From assembly GCA_016647705.1 (NCBI GenBank), contig JAENRU010000487.1, forward strand, positions 1,674,001 through 1,738,000: a DNA stretch of 64,000 nt, given 5' to 3'. This DNA comes from Eucommia ulmoides. Its lineage: Eukaryota > Streptophyta > Magnoliopsida > Garryales > Eucommiaceae. A program made the translations under genes and the position numbers. This document shows, piece after piece, positions 54,401-64,000 of the stretch. The notes beneath the pieces are model-generated. The model was given only the letters and a program-made list of their open reading frames with translations, had not been told where the DNA came from and did not search any database. Every line of letters begins with the position of its first letter. Positions within the stretch are counted from its first letter, which is position 1.

Positions 54401-56370
54401 TTTTTTTTCCATAATCATTTCAAGGAAATAATTTCCTCGAAGACGACGAAACTGATCCCGACTAAATTTTTTTCTACCATAAAATTCTCTGTTATTTCAC
54501 AAAATCATGGTCCTATATAATCTCTTTGTATTTTTTTAATCCTTCGATTCTTGAGCCTATAATCAAATCTTTAAATTATAACATAATCATGGCGTCTATA
54601 CACCATAAATAAATATTGCACATTATATTTCAATAAACAATAGTATATATGTAATTCAATAATAATGCAAATGATACCCACATTCTACATCTGAAATATC
54701 ACAACATAAATGTCAACAATAATACATAGAGCACGTGTATTACCCACTAATAAGGTAATGTGAATAACACTGAATATAATGTAGTGTTTAATGCATATGT
54801 ACTACCCACTTGTTAGGGAAAATGAACAACAATTAAAATAGTGTAGTACTTAATGTATATGTACTACCTACTGGTCAGGTAAAGTGACTCCAAGATCACG
54901 TTTCAAACAAACCTTACTACTCAACAACCTATCTTATGGTCCATTACTCATACAACACTCTAACACCAAGTCTACAGAACTTATATAACCCAAGCCCTAA
55001 TATCAAAACTGTCACACCTCAACCTAGGTCCTATACCCGAGGCTAGGTGTGACCTTGATTTGATATTACCCAAGCAAAACAACTATAACCTGAATAATAA
55101 ATATACCACTAACTGACAATTGAGATAGATTTTTAAAATTTTACAAATTCAAAATTCAGTGATTATACATATACTACAATTTCATAATAAAAATACAAAA
55201 GTTTGAACCTCTTCTTACAAACAATTGTCCTGACAATCTCAAAAGTCACGCAACCCTCTGACTGTATCTAACGCTATTAGTGGACCAGTCTCTAATTGGA
55301 GTACCTAAGATAAAATATTTTATCGGTGTACTGTCTTTATAATATAAAAAAAAAATTATGGATCAAATACATTTATCATATTTCACTTTGCAAAACAGAA
55401 TATAACCACTCAGTGAGCAGTAGTAAAATTCCACAAATATAATCAAAATGAAACAACTGAATTTAAATCAACTGATCCACTTACTTTTTATATATAATAA
55501 AATATCACACACATACTTCCATATTAGTCATAGGATCGTTTACTTCACAATCGAAAGTTATGAAGGTACCATAATTTGTACATTTGCGCAATCTAAGATT
55601 GTCAGTCTTAGGGTCATTCAGTATCTTTAATGGTAGAAGCACGCATGTGGTATAAACCATCATATCATATTGATAATCAACAACAATATATCAATTATGT
55701 GGTATAAACCACCACATCAAACTGATAGTAAAAAACATATTCAACCACCTGTAAGACTCACTATCATGTTATGTCTTACTACAACATACTCATGGTTAAC
55801 AACATATTCAATTACCTGTAAGTTTTGCCCTTCTATCAGGTGTCACCACACCATACTCATAGTCAACAATATATTTAACTATCTGCAGGACTTACCTTCT
55901 TGTCAGGTCTTAATACAACATAAATGTCCTCCTATCAGAACCAACAACATTTTGCAAAACATGTCATCCTGTCAAGACAGAATTGTGGCATAACAGGATA
56001 TTAGTAGAAACCAGCTTTCACATTTTAAAATTTTACTTGATCCATTTAACGTTATAATATTGTCTATTTAATAAAAAAAAAATTCCACAATTTAATACGA
56101 ACAACTTACGTAGAAGACGATACATTCATATCAATAATATTACACTGCTATAAACACTAAAAACGAAACACTAACATAGTCAGTTTAGACTGAGAACAAA
56201 AAGTAAAAAAGGTGGAAGAGTAGAAGAAACCGAGAGGAGAGAGTGGGAATGATAAGAGAAAAAGAAAAACGATATATATATGTAGAGAGAGAGAGAGTTG
56301 TTTTGCATTTTAATTATTTTTTTAAAAAATTAATTTTTGAAAAATGTCCTATTTCAACTTATTTACCAAA
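54401..56370. repeat. Unassigned repeat DNA with two families of 65-80 bp tandem-like units
   Basis: 54730-54890 repeats a unit with TGTACTACCCACT and GGTAAAGTGA; 55640-55960 repeats a unit with ATGTGGTATAAACCACCA and CAACATACTCATGGTTAAC. At 55016 ACACCTCAACCTAGGTCC is followed by CCGAGGCTAGGTGTGA, an inverted pair like the start of some plant LTRs. No coding domain was found. Confidence 0.4.
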
Positions 56371-56374
56371 CATT

Positions 56375-56605
56375 GATATGCCGGGATTATGAATCCTAAC
56401 TATTTAAAGCCGGGATTGTTAATTCTAGCTTTTCGTTGTTCTTAAAAAAAAAAAAAGAAGTGAAAACCGGGATTAAGAATCCTAGTTATACGGTTTGCGT
56501 TTTTTTTTTTTTTTTTTTTTAAAATAGAACCGGAAGTACGACTTCCTGCTCTTACAAGAAAGAGCCAAAAGTAATACTTTCGGCTTTAACGTCTGAAACC
56601 GTAAA
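56375..56605. repeat. Cluster of short stem-loop repeats
   Basis: Five successive units each contain a small palindrome: CCGGGATTATGAATCC (56381), GCCGGGATTGTTAATTC (56409), CCGGGATTAAGAATCC (56467), CCGGAAGTACGACTTCC (56530) and CCAAAAGTAATACTTTCGGC (56565). The framing bases are alike, but the arms change together. No gene is present. See the matching finding. Confidence 0.6.
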
Positions 56606-56684
56606 GTGGCAGCTCTAGCATCACCATCGTGCCACGTCATCTGATTTGTAAAAGAACAAGGGTTTTTCATGCCCATACAAAGGG

Positions 56685-57588
56685 AAATTACATCCCATAT
56701 ATTTTCTAAAATTTCATGCCCATAAAATATATGAAAATTATCACGAGAGAATGACTCTTTTGTCCTTAAATTTAATTCGAATTATTTCAGAAAAAAATAA
56801 AATGAAAGGTCATTTACATTTATACCCTTCATAAAGAACCTAAACTACATTTACATTTTTTAATTTTTTTTTTTTTCTCAGATGAGGCCACCACCTTCCA
56901 CCGCCCCCCTAGATGCCGGCTACCTTCCGTCGTCTACCCCGACGCTGGCCACCATCCACCAGAAACCACGACGTCGGCCATCTTCACTGCCAACCATGAA
57001 ACCACCATCTTCACTGCCAACCCCTCTCTCTCGCTACCCAAATCCAAAGACCTTCATGAAACCACCATCTCCACCACCACCAAATTGTAAATTCAGAGGG
57101 ATTTCAATACAGATCTGGGGATGTCGAGTACATTTCTTGGTGTTGGAGAAATTCTTGCGGGTAAATTTCGGTTAAATTCGGAGGGATTTCTTGAGGTGCT
57201 AGTAAAAACCATTTGAGAGAGAAGGAGGGAGTGATGGAGAAGTTAGGCAACGGATTCAGGATGTAGGGAACAGGAACAAGATAAAGAAGAAAAAACAAAA
57301 GGTTAAGTACTGTATATATTCTAAACAAAATTATATATTTTAATTTGAATCTTATATTTAATATAAGGGTAATTTAATCTTGGAATAAATTAGATAGGGT
57401 TAATTTAAGAAAAAAAATAATATAAGTCGACTTTTCAAAAGCAAAATAGAGAACTAAATCTTAATTATTGGTTGAAGGGGTGTTAACGGACTTAAATATA
57501 ATATTACAAAGGTGTCTCCAGAGATTTTAATATTATAAGGGATTCCCGTGATTGCAGTTAAAAATATAGGGGGTGTCTGGGATATTAC
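56685..57588. mobile_element. Probable MULE-like element with a proline-rich ORF
   Basis: GGGAAATTACATCCCATATA at the left is matched, reversed, by the right end GGATATTACCCC. ATACAAA flanks both ends, a partial target duplication. Inside, 56882-57175 is an ORF rich in Pro, Ser and Thr with PSSLPT repeats, possibly a captured leader or exon. Its right third is repeated at 60484-61775. Confidence 0.45.
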
Positions 57589-59836
57589 CCCATACAAAAT
57601 TAAAAGTAAATTTTATTATTTTATTTTTAAAATAATTTACTTATTATTACTTTTTATACTTTAGTGGATTAAAATAAATTATTTACTTAATTTATCTCAA
57701 TTCTTCAATTGATACAAATTAATTTAATTAAGATTCAAAATAAATTATTTTACAAAACAAAATAAAATTAACGATTTTAAAAATATTTTTTTGTAAAGGG
57801 TTGATGGATAAAAATGAATTAAATAAATTTTAGAGAAAAATTCCGTCCAAAATTTGTATACATTTATTTTAATACAATTAAATTAAATTATATTTTTTTA
57901 AAAAAATTATTTAATTTATATAGTATCTTTGTGTTACTATATCGATTTTTAGATTTATAAATGTAAAAAAAAAAATTGATTTTACTAAATCCTAGAGTAA
58001 TCGATTACTCTACTCGGTGGATCGTCCCACAGGAAGCAAGTTTAATATTCTTGTGTGGATTAACTGAAAATCTTTATCTGTCCGGGACTGGTTAAGAATT
58101 AAACCTTTTTCCAGAAATTTTCAACAAAGCAACGAAGAAGAAATTTTGGAAGTTGGCAAGGAAATAAAGCCAAAAGGAAATTTTTTTGGAAGTTGTAAGG
58201 AAATAAAGCCAAAGGGGACCACCTCTATGACTTCTGTAGTTCTATCCCCCTCAAGCAAGACGTGAGTCTGTAGGGACAGTATCAACCTTAAACGCGTGTA
58301 AAAAAGGAATAGCTAAGAAGTTACCGACCTCTATGAATTCTGTAGTTATATCCCCTAAAGCAAGACGCGAGTCTGCAGGTCTACAAGGTCAGTATCAACC
58401 TTAAATGCGTGGAAAAAAAGAATGGCTGAGAAATTGCCGATACTTTGATAGGGCTATGTTGGAGAGAAATAACGAATTACTAATTGGAAGGAGGATTATC
58501 AAAGGTCAACACCAATGAAAATGAAATTCTTGAAATTTTAGTCTAATCGAAATTTGAATTGTCGTCCGATTGTCAAGCCAAAATAGTTCTCTCTCTCTTT
58601 CTTTTCTCTCTCTCTCTAAACTCGTTGTGTGTGAACTTTTCTTGCAGCCCAAAAATTGTTGAACGTATGTTGTGCCTTTTATTTGTGAAATTCCATAAAA
58701 GCATTAAAACCCTAATAGGCCTTTTGTGTTTCTTTTGTTAATTAACTCCACTTTGGGCCTTTACTTTTGTTTTTCTTTTTTTTTTCAAGGCCCAAATGAC
58801 CATATTTGATTAGATCTATCCGCCATGTGGTTTGACTGATCCAACAAATCTTTTTCTCCAACTCATCCTGGAGAAATGCAAGAGACATGCTCTCTCTCTC
58901 TCTACAACTCTCAAGTCTTTATCCAAAAAGAACTTTTGTCATCATATTTAAATCATTCTCATTTGTGTGTATCTTCTTAAACTGTAACAACTTTATATCC
59001 AATACATCACGAATCCAATGATACCACTGACGTGAATTATCCAAAAAGAACTTTTGCCATCATATTTAAATCATTCTCATTTGTGTATATCCTCTAGAAC
59101 TGGAGCAACTTCATATCCAGTACATCACAAATCCATTGGTTCCACTGCAGGAGACATGTTCTCTCTCTACAACTCTCAAGCCTTTATCCAAAAAGAAGTT
59201 TTGTCATCATATTTAAATCATTCTCATTTGTGTGTATTTTCTTGAATTGTAGCAACTTCATATCAAATACATCACGAATCCAATGGTACCACTGACGTGA
59301 ATTATTCTCTTCAATTTTCAATTTGTAAACCCATTTATTTTTCAAATATCTTTTACATTTAGGAAGTTGTATCAAGTCATAAGTGTAGTCCTCATACAAA
59401 GACTTCATATTTTCTTGCATGACTTTATTGCACTCATTTTTATTTTCGCTCGACATGGCCACTTCATAATTTTCTGGCTCTTCCCTGTCTGTAAGCATCA
59501 CTCACTCATTAGACTGGTAAGGAAATAAAGACATAGGGGACCACCTCTATGAATTCTGTAGTTTTGTCCCCTAAAGCAAGACACGTGTCTGCAGGTCTGC
59601 AGGGTCAGTATCAACCTTAAACACGTGGAAAAAAAGAATGGCTGAGAAGTTGCCAACACTTTGATAGGGTTGTGTTGGAGAGAGATACTGAATTATTAAT
59701 TGGAAGAAAATTATCAAAGTTCAAGATCAATTAAAATGAAATTATTAATGTCGAAAACAAATTTTTGAAATTTTAGCCTAATCGAAATCTGAATCGCTGT
59801 CCGATTTTCGAGCCAAATACCCTTTCCTTTAGTTTA
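57285..59836 (+). repeat. Upstream unit A of the NLR3/NLR4 tandem duplication
   Basis: 57285-58210 matches 60484-62370 apart from a MULE inserted in the latter (AAATCCTAGAGTAATCGATT and AACCTTTTTCCAGAAATTTTC are in both). The GGGACCACCTCTATGA to GCTGAGAAG block occurs twice in the unit, at 58214 and 59535, on either side of copia-derived DNA, and once in unit B. Confidence 0.75.
58880..59501 (-). mobile_element. Copia retrotransposon fragment with triplicated RNase H end
   Basis: On the minus strand the right part reads EPENYEVAMSSENKNE and LPKCKRYLKNKWVYKLK, the start of a Ty1/copia reverse transcriptase. It then jumps directly to WIRDVFDMKLLQFKKIHTNE and MMTKLLFG, the end of the RNase H region. 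That end segment is repeated at about 59188-59305, 59039-59150 and 58921-59038. The catalytic core is deleted and the fragment is not functional. Confidence 0.8.
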
Positions 59837-59904
59837 CCAGCAGACAATTTCTTGCTTTGATCTCCACTTCCACTAAAACTCTTGCTTTGATCTCGTTTGG
59901 AAGC

Positions 59905-60446
59905 ATGGGTAATTGTTGCTCAGTCTCAATCTCCATCGATAAGTCGATCCCTGACTATATTCATTCAATATCCACTCAAGTAAAGTATGCGACTGAGTTT
60001 CAAGAAATTCTCCAAAATTTGGGGAACGCCAAGGACGACCTGAACGTGATGAAGAATGACATGGAGAGAAAGACCCAATTGGCCGAGGAAGAAACGGTTG
60101 AATTGAGTCCAAGTATGGATTTCTTGTGTGGAATCCATGGAAACTAAAGTACGTGAGTTGATTTCATCAAGCAGCAATCGAGATGTCAACTATTGGCGCA
60201 AATACAAGTTGGGAAAGAAGTTAAAGAGGAAGACAGAAGATGTTGCTGATTTGAAGAGCAAAGGTGATTTCCAAGAGTTGGTTGAGGACTTACATCTATC
60301 TGCTGTGGACTTAAGACCCACAGAGCAAACTATGGGTATGGAAACGATGTTGGATAAGGTTTGGAAACAACTACAAGAATAAGATGTGGGAATGATGGGC
60401 TTATTTGGGTTGGGAGGAGTTGGAAAAACTACTCTCCTCAAACAGA
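59905..60446 (+). pseudogene. NLR3: truncated RPS5-like CNL fragment
   Basis: It starts MGNCCSVSISIDKSIPDY behind the conserved leader. It has an eight-base deletion near 60086 that shifts the frame, a stop at the Glu codon near 60380 (TAA in place of GAG), and ends just after the P-loop GLGGVGKTTLLKQ. There the sequence changes to unrelated DNA (AATAAGATGTCTTTTAGC) and then to the start of duplicate unit B. The rest of NB-ARC and all LRR are absent. Confidence 0.9.
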
Positions 60447-60483
60447 ATAAGATGTCTTTTAGCAAGATTGTAATATTTACTCC

Positions 60484-60874
60484 CAACAAAAAACAAAGAA
60501 ACAAAAGGTTAATTACTGTATATATTCTAAACAAAATTATATATTTTAATTTGAACCTTATATTTAATATAGGGGCATGAACTATTTAGTCCCAAAATAC
60601 AAAAGAAATTACCAATTACTTTCATCACTTTTTTTTTTGCACTAATAAGTCCTTTTGTCTTTCTCTGATCAAAATACCCCTCATATGGATGTTGAATGTA
60701 ACATCAAAGTTATTAATTTTTTTTATGCTATTTTTTTTACCAAAATACCCCTCATGTGGATGTTGAATGTAACATTCGGTGTTGAATGTAACATCAACTG
60801 TGTTTTTTTTTTTTTAATATTATTTTTTTCTGACCAAAATGCCCTTCATGTAGATGTTGAATGTAACATCAATT

Positions 60875-60919
<45 letters not shown>

Positions 60920-62594
60920 GATGTTATTTTTTTCTGACCAAAATACCCCTCATGTAGATGTTGAATGTAACATTCAACACTTGTGGATGTTGAATGTAAT
61001 TCCATTATTCTTTTATTTTTGTATGCAGAGTAAAATACATATGATATTACATTGAACACCTGTGGATATTACATTCAACACCTGTAAATGTTGAATATAA
61101 CATCAATTGTTCTCTTATTTTACGTTATGTTTAGTTACGATTTTATCCTAAAATCAATATTTTTTTTTGGAACATATAAAAGTGACAAAAAGTCGTAAAA
61201 TTCGGGGCAAAAACTGTAATTTATGACGGCGGCCACCGGTGACAGGCACCAATGGTGGCGGAGGCGACCGGCGACCAGTGCGGCGGCGGCGGGCAGCTGA
61301 CAGCGGTGGTATACTAATTTGACGACCTTCCTTCTCGATGTGAAACTCACGGGAGGACATTTCGGTAAACTCAATTCTCACAATTTTTGAAAATGGGACT
61401 AATTGGTATAAGGAAAGGTGTTGATGAGACTAATTGGTGCAAGAAAAACGTATTGACGGGACTAATCGGTGCAAAAAAAAAATCGATGGGAGTAGGTGAT
61501 AAATAATTTCTTTTTTTGGGATTAATAGGTAATTTTTCCTTTAATATAAGGGTAATTTAATCTTTGAATAAATTAGATAGGGTTAATTTAGGAAAAAATA
61601 AATATAAATCGACTTTTCGAAAGGCAAAATAGAGAACTATATCTTAATTATTGGTTGAAGGGGTGTTAACGAACTTAAATATAATATTACAAAGGTGTCT
61701 TTAGAGATTTTAATATTATAGGGGATTCCCGTGATTGCTGTTAAAAATATAGGGAGTGTTGGGATATTACACCATACAAAATTAAATTAAAAGTAAATTT
61801 TATTATTTTATTTTTAAAATAATTTACTTATTATTACTTTTTATACTTTAGTGGATTAAAATCAATTATTTACCTAATTTATCTCAATTCTTCCATTAAT
61901 TCAAATTAATTTAATTAAGATTCAAAATAAATTATTTTGCAAAACAAAATAAAATTAACAATTTTAAAAATATTTGTTTGTAAAGAGTTGAGATTGGTCA
62001 ATAGAAATAGATAGATAAAAATGAATTATATAAATTTTAGAGAAAAAATTTCATCCAAAATTTGTATACATTTATTTTAATACAGTTAAATTAAATTATA
62101 TTTTTTTAAACAAAATTATTTAATTTATATAGTAACTTTGTGTCACTATATCGATTTTTAGATTTATAAATGTAAAAAAACAATTAATAAAAAAAATTGA
62201 TTTTACTAAATCCTAGAGTAATCGATTACTCTACTCAGTGGATTGTCAAAATCTTTATCCGTCCGGGAGTGGTTAAGAATTAAACCTTTTTCCAGAAATT
62301 TTCAACAAAGCAACGAAGAAGAAATTTTGGAAGTCAGTAAGGAAATAAAGCCAAAGGGGGCCACCTCTATGACTTCGGTAAAACGCGTGGAAAAAAGGAA
62401 TGGCTGAGAAGTTGCCAACACTTTGATAGGGTTGTGTTGGAGAAAGATACCGAATTACTAATTGAAACAAAATTATTAAAGATCTAGACTAATGAAAATG
62501 AAATTATTAATATAGAAAATATATTCATGAAATTTTAGCCTAATCGAAATTTGAATCGCCGTCCGATTGTCAAACCAAATACCCTTTCCTTTAG
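60484..62594 (+). repeat. Upstream unit B of the NLR3/NLR4 tandem duplication
   Basis: Collinear with unit A (AAACAAAAGGTTAATTACTG, AATATAATATTACAAAGGTG, GAAAAAAGGAATGGCTGAG). It carries the MULE at 60572-61539 and lacks the copia block of unit A. Confidence 0.75.
60572..61539. mobile_element. Non-autonomous MULE with nine-base target duplication (968 bp)
   Basis: TTTAATATA precedes (60563-60571) and follows (61540-61548) the element, and unit A shows the unoccupied site. Imperfect inverted ends are GGGGCATGAACTATTTAGTC and GATTAATAGGTAATTTTTCC. Inside are about seven copies of TGTTGAATGTAACATC-like words alternating with CCAAAATACCCCTCATGT, a poly-T run of 39, and a GC-rich block (61220-61310) followed by GACTAATTGGTGCAAGAAA words. 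No ORF is credible. Confidence 0.85.
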
Positions 62595-62666
62595 TTTACC
62601 AACAGACAATTTCTTGTTTTGATCTCCACTTCCGCTAAAACTCTTGCTTTGATCTCATCTGGAAGC

Positions 62667-64000
62667 ATGGGTAATTGTTGCTCAGTCTCAATCTCCATCG
62701 ATAGGTTGATCCCTGATTACATTCATTCAATATCCACTCAAGTCAAGTATGCGACTAAGTTTCAAGAAATTCTCCAAAATTTGGGGAATGCCATGGACGA
62801 CTTGAACGCGATGAAGAACGACATAGAGAGAAAGACCCAATTGGCCGAGTGGCCAAGAAAGAAGCGGTTGAATCGAGTCCAAGTATGGATTTCTCGCGTG
62901 GAATCCATGGAAACTGAAGTACGTGAGTTGATTTCATCAAGCAGCACTCTAGATGTCAACTATTGGCGCAAGTACAAGCTTGGAAAGAAGTTAAAGAGGA
63001 AGACAGAAGATGTTGCAGATTTGAAGAGCAAATGTGATTTCCAAGAGTTGGTTGAGGACTTACATCCATCTGCTGTGGACTTAAGGCCCACAGAGCAAAC
63101 TGTGGGTATGGAAACAATGTTGGATGAGGTTTGGAAACAGCTACAAGAAGAGGACGTGGGAATGATGGGCTTGTTTGGGTTGGGAGGAGTTGGAAAAACT
63201 ACTCTCCTCAAACAAATCAACAACAGGTTTGCCGATCCTGGTCTTGATTTTGATGTTGTGATTTGGGTAGTGGTCTCGAAAAATCCAGTTATGGAGCGAA
63301 TTCAACATGACATTGGAAAGAAGATAGGTCTCTACAGCGACACTTGGGAAAAGAAAAGTCTTGATGATAAAGCAATAGACATTTATACTGTCTTGAGCAA
63401 CAAGAAGTATGTTTTGTTGTTGGATGATGTATGGGAACGAATTAATCTATCAGACCTTGGGATTCCATTTCCCGATGGTGAAAATAAGTGCAAGATAGCA
63501 TTCACGACTCGTTCTGAAAAAGTCTGTAGCAACATGGGGTCTCGAAAAAAGATTAGAGTGGAGTGTTTGTCGTGGGAAAAGTCATGGGATTTGTTTCGAA
63601 GACAAGCTGGCGAAGAGACCCTTAATTCTAATCCAGAAATAGTACGGCTAGCTCAACTTGTCGCTCAAGAATGCGGAGGCTTACCGCTTGCACTTATTAC
63701 TATAGGTCGAGCCATGACCTGTAAGAAAATGCCCCAAGAATGGGAACATGCCATTCACTTGTTAAGGAACGTCACAATGAAATTTCCAGGTATGGAAGAT
63801 GAAGTATTTGGTCGATTGAATTTTAGTTATGAAAATTTACCTAGCCAGACTATTCAAAGTTGTTTTTTATATTGCTCTTTATTCCCTGAAGACTATGAGA
63901 TTATTAAAGAAGACTTAATAAACATGTGGATTGGTGAGAACTTTTTTGACGATTTTGATGGATATGAAGATGGAGCTCGAAACCAAGGATACGACGTTAT
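62667..64000 (+). CDS. NLR4: RPS5-like CNL, partial, open to the window edge
   Basis: The ATG follows the conserved leader and gives MGNCCSVSISIDRLIPDYIH. The frame is open for all 444 visible codons and lines up with NLR1 residue by residue. The coiled coil, P-loop GLGGVGKTTLLKQINNRF, kinase-2 LLLDDVWER, FTTRSEKVC, GLPLALITIGRAM and FLYCSLFPEDYE are all intact. The edge falls just after DGYEDGARNQGYDV, before the MHD motif and the LRRs. Unlike NLR2 and NLR3 it shows no damage, so it is the second likely functional receptor in the cluster. The LRR, and hence specificity, is unseen. Confidence 0.9.
   Translation, partial: MGNCCSVSISIDRLIPDYIHSISTQVKYATKFQEILQNLGNAMDDLNAMKNDIERKTQLAEWPRKKRLNRVQVWISRVESMETEVRELISSSSTLDVNYWRKYKLGKKLKRKTEDVADLKSKCDFQELVEDLHPSAVDLRPTEQTVGMETMLDEVWKQLQEEDVGMMGLFGLGGVGKTTLLKQINNRFADPGLDFDVVIWVVVSKNPVMERIQHDIGKKIGLYSDTWEKKSLDDKAIDIYTVLSNKKYVLLLDDVWERINLSDLGIPFPDGENKCKIAFTTRSEKVCSNMGSRKKIRVECLSWEKSWDLFRRQAGEETLNSNPEIVRLAQLVAQECGGLPLALITIGRAMTCKKMPQEWEHAIHLLRNVTMKFPGMEDEVFGRLNFSYENLPSQTIQSCFLYCSLFPEDYEIIKEDLINMWIGENFFDDFDGYEDGARNQGYDV

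Noticed and set aside
56882-57175. 97-codon Pro/Ser-rich ORF as a gene
   Set aside because: No recognised domain; it lies within a probable MULE and is not preserved in duplicate unit B, so it is only noted inside the element entry.

Overview
The window is nuclear DNA from a flowering plant, most likely a eudicot. Protein genes have AT-rich GT/AG introns. Introns and intergenic DNA carry plant-type repeats: TRIM elements, SINEs, MITEs, MULEs, a LINE with a DUF4283-like first ORF, and a Tat-type Gypsy. The resistance genes are of the RPS5 kind (Gly2/Cys N-terminus, coiled coil, NB-ARC, LRR). Nothing prokaryotic or organellar is seen, and I cannot name the species.

Layout. 1-390 is the first coding exon (minus strand) of an HSP110/HSP70-16-like chaperone, with a TATA box near 785. 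857-5650 is intergenic: GC-cored PIF-like MITEs, a TTACATGT-rich stretch, a CT-rich leader-like tract and a non-autonomous MULE with about 190 bp inverted repeats. 5959-13928 is a complete eight-exon calcium-dependent protein kinase (549 aa, four EF hands, CPK9/21/33 type), with MITEs, a TRIM and a SINE in its introns. 14000-20300 is repeats, including a solo LTR. 20346-24175 is an unrecognised coiled-coil gene or gene remnant that appears broken by frameshifts and two MITE insertions.

25500-64000 is a resistance-gene cluster on the plus strand. NLR1 (27340-29994) is intact. NLR2 (37408-39833) lacks its N-terminus and has three nonsense codons. NLR3 (59905-60446) is cut off just after the P-loop at a tandem-duplication breakpoint. 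NLR4 (62667 to the edge) is open as far as visible. Between NLR1 and NLR2 lies a partial copy of the CDPK promoter, exon 1, TRIM-bearing intron and exon 2, so kinase DNA from the left half has been copied into the cluster. Between NLR2 and NLR3 lie a degenerate LINE (43040-49120) split by a 1.5 kb solo LTR with an exact 5 bp target duplication, and a degenerate Tat-lineage Gypsy gag-protease region (50700-52900) with its LTR at 53298-53738.

Functional reading: one chaperone gene (partial), one calcium-sensor kinase, one intact and one partial NLR, and otherwise pseudogenes and transposons. I found no convincing undescribed gene system. The most informative signals are the structure of the duplications, several MITE/MULE families with clear target duplications, and clusters of short stem-loop repeats inside LTR or unassigned DNA.
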